Origin: Tritrichomonas musculus
Taxonomy: Eukaryota; Parabasalia; Tritrichomonadida; Tritrichomonadidae
Length of the DNA stretch: 64,000 nucleotides
Assembly: GCA_039105265.1 (NCBI GenBank)
Contig: JAPFFF010000015.1
Coordinates: 3,038,001 to 3,102,000 of the forward strand
Direction of reading: 5' to 3'
The position numbers and the translations under genes are program-made. Position 1 is the first letter of the stretch; the number at the start of each line of letters is the position of its first letter. This document shows positions 57,534 to 64,000 of this stretch, piece after piece. The notes under the pieces were generated by a model that was not told where the DNA came from, ran no database searches, and saw only the letters and a program-made list of their open reading frames with translations.

Positions 57534-60500
57534 ATGTTTCTAGAGAAATTTAACAATTGCATAGAGTTTAAACAAGAGATTATCAATAAAGATGATAAAC
57601 TGGGAGAAATGTTTGAGAAATATGATTTCTTCATTGTTTCTAAAGAATTTAATTTTAATAATAATTCTTTTAAAAATTTTAGAGAATCAAATGCAATTAT
57701 AATTGATTATTATGAAGAAAATCCAAAGTCCCAAAGAAGATATTTTATTATTGGATTTAAAAGAACAATTTTAATTATTTCAGATTCTTTATTAAAAAAC
57801 ATCAGACCCCTTTTCATGGAGAATAATAATGCACCCATTTACTATTTTCCAAACGCAGAAAAAATGTTTTCCCTAATCAGATGGATTAATAATAGCAAAA
57901 TAAAAATCATCAGAGGTTATTCTAAAATTCATCACTATTATTCAAAAGAACTTGAAAAAAGCTTTGTAGACAAAATTTTTTCATGTGTTCAATTGTATTT
58001 AATCGAGCAATATCACAACAAGCCAAGTATCAAGAGAATAGAAAAATTTATTATTGAAAATAATAAACTATCGTTTGAAATAGATTTCAAATTCGATTCA
58101 TTTGTACAATTGGATACAATTGGAAACGGATCATCATTTATATGCGAGACAATTTATTCTTTTGAAAGAGAAGAAGTGTATTTAGTTAAAAAAGTAAATA
58201 ATCCTAATATAGATGATTTTCCAAACCTCATGAGTCGTGAATATCAGAATTATTTAGAAATAAGTCACCCATTTATACCCAAATTTTATGGAAGAGTCGA
58301 AGAAACGAATTCGCTGGTGATTGAATATATAAAAGGGAAACAATTATGTAAAATCAGAGAATTAGGTCTTACCTTTCAAGATAAACTTAAAATTGTGTTT
58401 GAATTGATGATTGTCATTGAATATCTTCACCAAAAAAACTTCGTTTATCGTGATTTGCATCCACAAAATATTATAATTGATGGGAGTAAAGACATTGTTT
58501 TGATTGATTTTGATCGTATGATAAAATCGGATTCAGAAAGCCAAAACAATAGAGACTATCCACTATCAGAATTTGCCGATCCTTATATTGAAAAAACTAA
58601 TTTTTCTTTCGAGTGTGATATTCATTCAATTGGATTGATTATTTATTATATTTTTAATGAGCACTTACCAGAAAATAACAATACTTTAATAGACAATGAT
58701 ATTTTTACAAAATATCCATTAATTAAAAAAATATATCTTGATTGCACAAAGCCATATAGAGATCGTCCATCGTTACCAGTTTTAATTAATAGTTTTTATG
58801 AGAATTTTCAAAAAGAAATCAATATTGAGCAAATAAACGAAATTTATAACACAAATAAAATTGTCGTTTTTGCAAGTAAAGTTCAAGTTCACAAAAGTCT
58901 TTCTCCAAGTGTATTTAAAGATGAATCTCAATATTTAAAATATTTTGTCGATTTTACAAAAAGTCATAGGCTAGAAACAAAAGCAAATAACGCGAAACTT
59001 GATTTAATAATTAATAGCTATGATTTTCATATGGTTTCGGAATATTTTGATTATAATGGAAATGAAAAAATTTATCAAAATATTAAAGAATCTATAGCAA
59101 TAATGATTGGTTTCTATAATGATTTTTTTATCATTGGATTTAAACAAACAATTATAATTATCCAGAAATCATCATTATCGTTTATTGAAACATTATTTAA
59201 GTCAAATGCTAAAGCAAACATTTACTTTTTTGCAAACTGCCAAGATTCATTTAATTCATTTATTAATGTTTCAAATCCAAAATGCAAAATTGATTCACTT
59301 TTCATTGATGAGATACTAGAATTTAAGAGGATTTTTTTTTATATATATCAAAACTTTGGCGTTTCCCGTAAAATTTGGAATGTGATTTCATCAATCATAG
59401 CTGGATTTTTAATCAAGCAAAGTTATTACAAAGTAAATAAAAACAGAATTAAAGACAGTACATTGAAACAGCATAATTTATCATATATTAATGAAAATGA
59501 TTATATTGAACTTAGGACAATTGGAACTGGAAGTTCATCTGCAGTTTCTCTAGCATATCATATTGAAAAAGAAGAACTAATAGCAATAAAAAGGCCATAT
59601 ATATTAGATCCAGAAAATGAAAAACTTCATAAAAGAGAATTATTGAATTATTCAAAAATGAATCACCCTTTTGTGCCTAAATTATATGGCGAAACTGTAA
59701 ATGAAAAGTATCTTGTTGTTGAATATATTAATGGCAGGATTTTAAATGATATAAAAAGGCTTAATCTCACGATTAATGAAAAAATCACAATTATATTTGA
59801 GCTGATGATTGCCGTTGAATATTTACATCGGAATCACTTCATTTTGCGAGATTTAAAACCAAATAATGTTATTATTGATAATAATAAATCAGCCGTTTTA
59901 ATTGATTTTGATCGCATGATTACTGTTGAAGAAAATGAAAGCGATGCTGAATATACACTTGATTTATATAGTTCTGTTTGTGATCCAGTGATAAATGAAA
60001 ATGGGAGGTATTCACAAAAAAATGACATTTATTTACTAGGTATAATGATTGAATACATCATTAACGAAGGCCTGTCAAACTTTTTCAAATCCAATCAAAA
60101 CTCTAATGTACATGAATTTCCTGAAATTGAACGATTATGCCTAAAATGCAAATCAGAAAGGCAAGAGAACAGGCCAACAATATTTGAATTAATTTGTGAA
60201 TTTTATTCACTTTTTTATTCAAGGATAGAAATATATGGAATGTTGAAGAATACAAGCGAAACCTACAGTGAAGATTATCTCAAAAATCTTATTTACGCTA
60301 TTGAAACAATACCTCAAGTCACAGATGATCCAGAAAAGTTATTTGATATTGGAACTTTCTTTTTTGAGGGTGTTTATGTTTCAAAAGATTTGTTGAAAGC
60401 AATTGATTACTACTCACGTTCTGCCGATCAAAATTATGCGAAAGCACAGTTCAAACTCGGCAGCATTTACTCAGAAGAGCAAAGCGATCTGTACGATATT

Positions 60501-61574
60501 GAAAAAGCTGTTCATTACTATTCGCTTGCTGCCAATCAAAATTATGCGAAAGCACAGTACAAACTCGGCAGCATTTACTCAGAAGAGCAAAGCGATCTGC
60601 ACGATATTCGAAAAGCTATTCATTACTATTCGCTTGCTGCCAATCAAAATTATGCGAAAGCACAGTGCAAACTCGGCAGCATTTACTCAGAAGAGCAAAG
60701 CGATCTGTACGATATTGAAAAAGCTATTCATTGCTATTCGCTTGCTGCCAATCAAAATTATGCGAAAGCACAGTGCAAACTCGGCAGCATTTACTCAGAA
60801 GAGCAAAGCAATCTGCACGATATTCGAAAAGCTATTCATTACTATTCGCTTGCTGCCAATCAAAATTATGCGAAAGCACAGTGCAAACTCGGCAGCATTT
60901 ACTCAGAAGAGCAAAGCGATCTGCACGATATTCGAAAAGCTATTCATTACTATTCGCTTGCTGCCAATCAAAATTATGCGAAAGCACAGTGCAAACTCGG
61001 CAGCATTTACTCAGAAGAGCAAAGCGATCTGTACGATATTGAAAAAGCTATTCATTGCTATTCGCTTGCTGCCAATCAAAATTATGCGAAAGCACAGTGC
61101 AAACTCGGCAGCATTTACTCAGAAGAGCAAAGCGATCTGTACGATATTGAAAAAGCTATTCATTGCTATTCGCTTGCTGCCAATCAAAATTATGTGGAAG
61201 CACAGTGCAAACTCGGCAGCATTTACTCAGAAGAGCAAAGCAATCTGTACGATATTCGAAAAGCTATTCATTACTATTCGCTTGCTGCAAAGCAGAACTA
61301 TGTGAAAGCTCAGTACAACCTCGGGCTCATCTATTATGAAAGTAATCCAAAAGACATCAACATGGCCTTCCACTACTTAAAATTGGCTGCCAAACAAAAC
61401 GATCCTCAAGCACAATTACTCATGGGTCTCATATTTTATGATGGAATCTATGTTATGCGCGATATTAAAGAAGCCATTCGCTACTTTACACTCGCTGCAA
61501 ATCAAAAAGAACCTAAAGCGCAATTTTATTTGAACCAGATTCGTTCAAGCTCCAGATATAATATTATAATTTGA
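57534..61574 (+). CDS. Tandem double kinase with Sel1 repeats, 1346 residues
   Basis: The protein has a head-to-tail duplicated unit of an N-terminal module plus a kinase, then Sel1 repeats. Module 1 (about 20-130) contains Y-D-F-F-I-V-S-K-E-F and F-I-I-G-F-K-R-T; its copy (about 490-600) has Y-D-F-H-M-V-S-E-Y-F and F-I-I-G-F-K-Q-T. Kinase 1 (about 190-430) has G-N-G-S-S near 196, Y-R-D-L-H-P-Q-N near 304 and D-F-D near 324. Kinase 2 (about 655-900) has G-T-G-S-S near 664, A-I-K near 684, L-R-D-L-K-P-N-N near 772 and D-F-D near 793. The catalytic Asp and the Asn are kept, but DFG reads DFD in both and His of HRD is lost. About twelve Sel1 units follow, eight nearly identical. Probably a cytoplasmic signalling scaffold; activity is uncertain. 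Confidence 0.87.
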   Translation: MFLEKFNNCIEFKQEIINKDDKLGEMFEKYDFFIVSKEFNFNNNSFKNFRESNAIIIDYYEENPKSQRRYFIIGFKRTILIISDSLLKNIRPLFMENNNAPIYYFPNAEKMFSLIRWINNSKIKIIRGYSKIHHYYSKELEKSFVDKIFSCVQLYLIEQYHNKPSIKRIEKFIIENNKLSFEIDFKFDSFVQLDTIGNGSSFICETIYSFEREEVYLVKKVNNPNIDDFPNLMSREYQNYLEISHPFIPKFYGRVEETNSLVIEYIKGKQLCKIRELGLTFQDKLKIVFELMIVIEYLHQKNFVYRDLHPQNIIIDGSKDIVLIDFDRMIKSDSESQNNRDYPLSEFADPYIEKTNFSFECDIHSIGLIIYYIFNEHLPENNNTLIDNDIFTKYPLIKKIYLDCTKPYRDRPSLPVLINSFYENFQKEINIEQINEIYNTNKIVVFASKVQVHKSLSPSVFKDESQYLKYFVDFTKSHRLETKANNAKLDLIINSYDFHMVSEYFDYNGNEKIYQNIKESIAIMIGFYNDFFIIGFKQTIIIIQKSSLSFIETLFKSNAKANIYFFANCQDSFNSFINVSNPKCKIDSLFIDEILEFKRIFFYIYQNFGVSRKIWNVISSIIAGFLIKQSYYKVNKNRIKDSTLKQHNLSYINENDYIELRTIGTGSSSAVSLAYHIEKEELIAIKRPYILDPENEKLHKRELLNYSKMNHPFVPKLYGETVNEKYLVVEYINGRILNDIKRLNLTINEKITIIFELMIAVEYLHRNHFILRDLKPNNVIIDNNKSAVLIDFDRMITVEENESDAEYTLDLYSSVCDPVINENGRYSQKNDIYLLGIMIEYIINEGLSNFFKSNQNSNVHEFPEIERLCLKCKSERQENRPTIFELICEFYSLFYSRIEIYGMLKNTSETYSEDYLKNLIYAIETIPQVTDDPEKLFDIGTFFFEGVYVSKDLLKAIDYYSRSADQNYAKAQFKLGSIYSEEQSDLYDIEKAVHYYSLAANQNYAKAQYKLGSIYSEEQSDLHDIRKAIHYYSLAANQNYAKAQCKLGSIYSEEQSDLYDIEKAIHCYSLAANQNYAKAQCKLGSIYSEEQSNLHDIRKAIHYYSLAANQNYAKAQCKLGSIYSEEQSDLHDIRKAIHYYSLAANQNYAKAQCKLGSIYSEEQSDLYDIEKAIHCYSLAANQNYAKAQCKLGSIYSEEQSDLYDIEKAIHCYSLAANQNYVEAQCKLGSIYSEEQSNLYDIRKAIHYYSLAAKQNYVKAQYNLGLIYYESNPKDINMAFHYLKLAAKQNDPQAQLLMGLIFYDGIYVMRDIKEAIRYFTLAANQKEPKAQFYLNQIRSSSRYNIII
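60420..61300 (+). repeat. 108-bp Sel1 tandem array, eight near-identical units
   Basis: Eight 36-residue units at an exact 108-bp step, differing at few positions. Variants are linked: units read either D-I-E-K-A-I-H-C or D-I-R-K-A-I-H-Y, and L-Y-D or L-H-D. The flanking Sel1 units are far more divergent, so the array expanded recently or is kept uniform by gene conversion. Long alternative frames across it are a by-product of the repeats. Confidence 0.93.
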
Positions 61575-63207
61575 AAAACTCATGATGATCTCTTATTTCT
61601 GAGCCAAAATAACTGATAAGTATATATCACTCTTGTATTTATAAATATTTATTTGAATAAATATTTTCAACTCTCATTATTCAATATTACATTATATTCA
61701 AATTGCTTGAAAAAGCAAAACACAACAAAAATAATGATAAATATCACTAACTTGTATTCTTTTTGTATGTTTTCTTTGAGTTAGATATATATATATATAA
61801 ACAACGAAAGCTTTCACATCTAATTCAAAGTACAGTTATATTTGAAATTATATATTTTCAAATTAATATATATATTAAAATTAATTACTAATACATCTCA
61901 TGATTACTTTGATTTTGTTTTTAATCATTCGATATTTTTATTTTTGTAAATTTGAATTAATTTGAATGAAATATAAAAATAATATTTTTGTTATTTCTCA
62001 ATAATTTTCAAATATTATAAATTTAAAATCAAAAAATATTTTTATAAATTCATTCATAAGACAAACAATTATAATAAGAATACAAATAATTGAATTTTTT
62101 TTATTCTCATTGTAAATCAACTTAAATTAAATAACTTTTTTTCAGAATAATATATGAATACTTATAACAAAACAATTTTTTGCGTTTTGAAAAGCAAAAA
62201 ACCAAAAAATTAAAATTTTCATCATTGGTTGAAATAATCATAAGAACGAAAAAATTAAATATGTTTTATGCAATATTGGAGTATAATATATAATCTATTA
62301 TTGTATTTTGTTTGTGACTTTATTTCAAATGTACAGCTATATAAATCGCAATATGGTAACAGTCAAACAAATCATGATTTTTATTTTTAATTATAAATAT
62401 ACTATAATTATATAATATTTCACCTCTAATTATGGAATGAAATATTTTAATTTGATGGAATTCATAATGTGAATCTCTCCATAATGTAATTATTTCTACA
62501 TGACTTTTAGGAATCAATATATTTAAATCATATATGTTGCAAAGCTAGAATTTATTTACAAAATAAATCTATTTTTGAAAGAATCAAGGCCATTTTTTTT
62601 TTTTTGTTCAGCTTTATTTTACATTTTTTGAAATAAAATACATATTTCTCAATAATTTGAGTTAAAATTTAAATATTAATTATTTAATTAGTTCTATTTT
62701 TATTTTAAAAATATAAATAAAGAATTAATTTATAAAAGGATGTGCCAATTTATAGATATTTTCTTTTTAAAATGCCCTTACAAAATTTTTTGTATTAGAT
62801 GTATCTCAACAAAAAACAAAAATATTTAAAAAATGATTACTTAAATATTGTATATAATATACCAAGTAATTGAAACTCATATTTAATCCAGGATATATCT
62901 CATTTTAACAGATTGTTATGACATTGCAAAGATATATCTATAAAAATGTATTTTACAGGAAATTAAAAACGTAATTTTAATATTATTCAAATTAAAAGAA
63001 TTTGAATTTCTCTCTAAATAATAATATGAAAATTCTCTGATTTTATTGAAATAATTATAGAATATTATTTTTTATTATATAATGTATAATATATAATAAT
63101 CTAATTATTATAAATATTCCGATTATAATAGTGATTTTAATTGTAAAAATATGTTTTAAATTTCTTAATAAAAAACGGTTACATAAAAAATAATCATATT
63201 TACATTC
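61575..63207. other. 1.6-kb gene-free AT-rich stretch
   Basis: No gene, RNA or clear element found on either strand. A TA microsatellite lies near 61785-61799. Short frames are translated A/T-rich sequence. Confidence 0.5.
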
Positions 63208-63723
63208 ATGTTAAACCTTCAATTCCATTCATTCGAATTTACACAAGGTGTTATTAGTCCAAATGATACAGTTCGCATAAGTGTTACTTCATTGCCTGAT
63301 GAGCAAAAACAAGCGACTACGTTCAATGTCAGTAAGATGCATCTCACAACTTCTACTTTCAATCTCAAGGACAGTGATAATATTCAAAAAATTATTGTTG
63401 TTTTCCGAAAGAAAAAGCTTGGTTTTATAGAAAATATTTTTGCTTCAACTATTATTCGTTCAAATGAGTTCTCGAATTATTATAATTCGATGAAGAGAAT
63501 CAACATTTATGAGCCAGTTCAACGTAAATCACAAGATAATGAGCAAGAAACTGGGGAAAGAAAAGTTGTTGGTACAATGATTTTACAAATTGCCAAAAAT
63601 GATGAAGCAAGCAGTAAAAACTCTACTAATCCGGATCAAGCAACAAAGAATACAGATAATAACAATGAAGAAGAAGAAGAAGTTGCAGATGGTATAATAT
63701 TTACAGATAAAAGCAAAAAATAA
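63208..63723 (+). CDS. Small C2-like protein with acidic tail
   Basis: A 171-residue protein. Residues 1-130 alternate in a beta-sandwich-like manner (V-R-I-S-V-T-S-L-P; I-I-V-V-F-R-K-K-K-L-G-F; V-V-G-T-M-I-L-Q-I-A), as in C2-type domains common in trichomonads. The last 40 residues are Asn/Asp/Glu-rich and disordered. The expected cluster of calcium-binding aspartates is not evident, so it would be a non-calcium C2 if it is one. The stop lies in TAAATAAAA. A TTCTTCCAG just before 63970 could be a 3' splice site of a longer gene. Confidence 0.5.
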   Translation: MLNLQFHSFEFTQGVISPNDTVRISVTSLPDEQKQATTFNVSKMHLTTSTFNLKDSDNIQKIIVVFRKKKLGFIENIFASTIIRSNEFSNYYNSMKRINIYEPVQRKSQDNEQETGERKVVGTMILQIAKNDEASSKNSTNPDQATKNTDNNNEEEEEVADGIIFTDKSKK

Positions 63724-64000
63724 ATAAAATTTCTATGATTGATACTATATATTTATTTCCTTTTTATGTTTATAAATAATTTAACTTTCATAGATGAGGC
63801 TGATAATGCAATGATGAAATTCTTAGATCGAATATTTTATGAATATTGAATTTCATTGTCAATGAATACTTATTAATAATTTTTTAATTATTTACATTAG
63901 AGCATATATGTTTAATTCAATGTAAGTAAAAAATATAAAAAATATGATTAATCTTTTCTATTCTTCCAGCCTCATCAAAAAAGACTTATTAAAAAACATA

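Noticed and set aside
60403-61305. 300-codon alternative frame across the Sel1 array
   Set aside because: It exists because the 108-bp units are uniform and a multiple of three; the Sel1 frame is the real one.

Overview
The window looks like nuclear DNA of a parabasalid flagellate, closer in style to Tritrichomonas or Trichomonas than to anything else. The evidence is AT-rich, almost intron-free sequence, a protein with the initiator-binding (IBD) winged-helix fold known from trichomonads, BspA-like leucine-rich repeats, DUF3447/ankyrin proteins, TKL-type kinases fused to Sel1 repeats, and a very large Maverick (Polinton). The species is an inference; no rRNA or tRNA was found to settle it.

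Region 1 (1-1570) holds a small IBD gene on the minus strand, with a palindrome in its promoter region. Region 2 (1571-27166) is one 25.6-kb Maverick bounded by terminal inverted repeats of 338 and 234 bp. It looks whole: the integrase, protein-primed DNA polymerase B, adenain-like (Ulp1) protease, FtsK/HerA packaging ATPase and likely major capsid genes are all open. It also carries a minor-capsid candidate, an HNH endonuclease, a bZIP/AT-hook-like protein and two giant paralogous surface-type proteins. Genes are packed 6-80 bp apart, with several divergent starts sharing tiny spacers. Three of its small or structural proteins carry TQT motifs like those bound by dynein light chain LC8.

Region 3 (27167-40400) is host DNA. 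It holds a DUF3447/ankyrin gene whose distal ankyrin repeats lie one by one in separate short segments, an MFS hexose transporter, and two unrecognised genes. It also holds two non-autonomous DNA transposons: an hAT-like element with a perfect 8-bp target duplication, and a Mutator-like fold-back element with 35-bp ends, a 9-bp target duplication, and a 23-bp minisatellite framed by a second inverted repeat.

Region 4 (40400-64000) contains a decayed kinase/Sel1 gene, a 97-bp TA-flanked MITE beside a class M (SirTM-type) sirtuin, and a BspA pseudogene fragment. It continues with a 2041-residue kinase-Sel1-BspA fusion, a DUF3447-BspA fusion, a cathepsin L-like pseudogene and a BTB-discoidin protein. 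It ends with a double kinase carrying a near-identical Sel1 array and a C2-like protein. The host genes form paralogous families that exchange modules: the same DUF3447 head is joined to ankyrins in one gene and to BspA repeats in another, and the same kinase/Sel1 modules recur in three loci.
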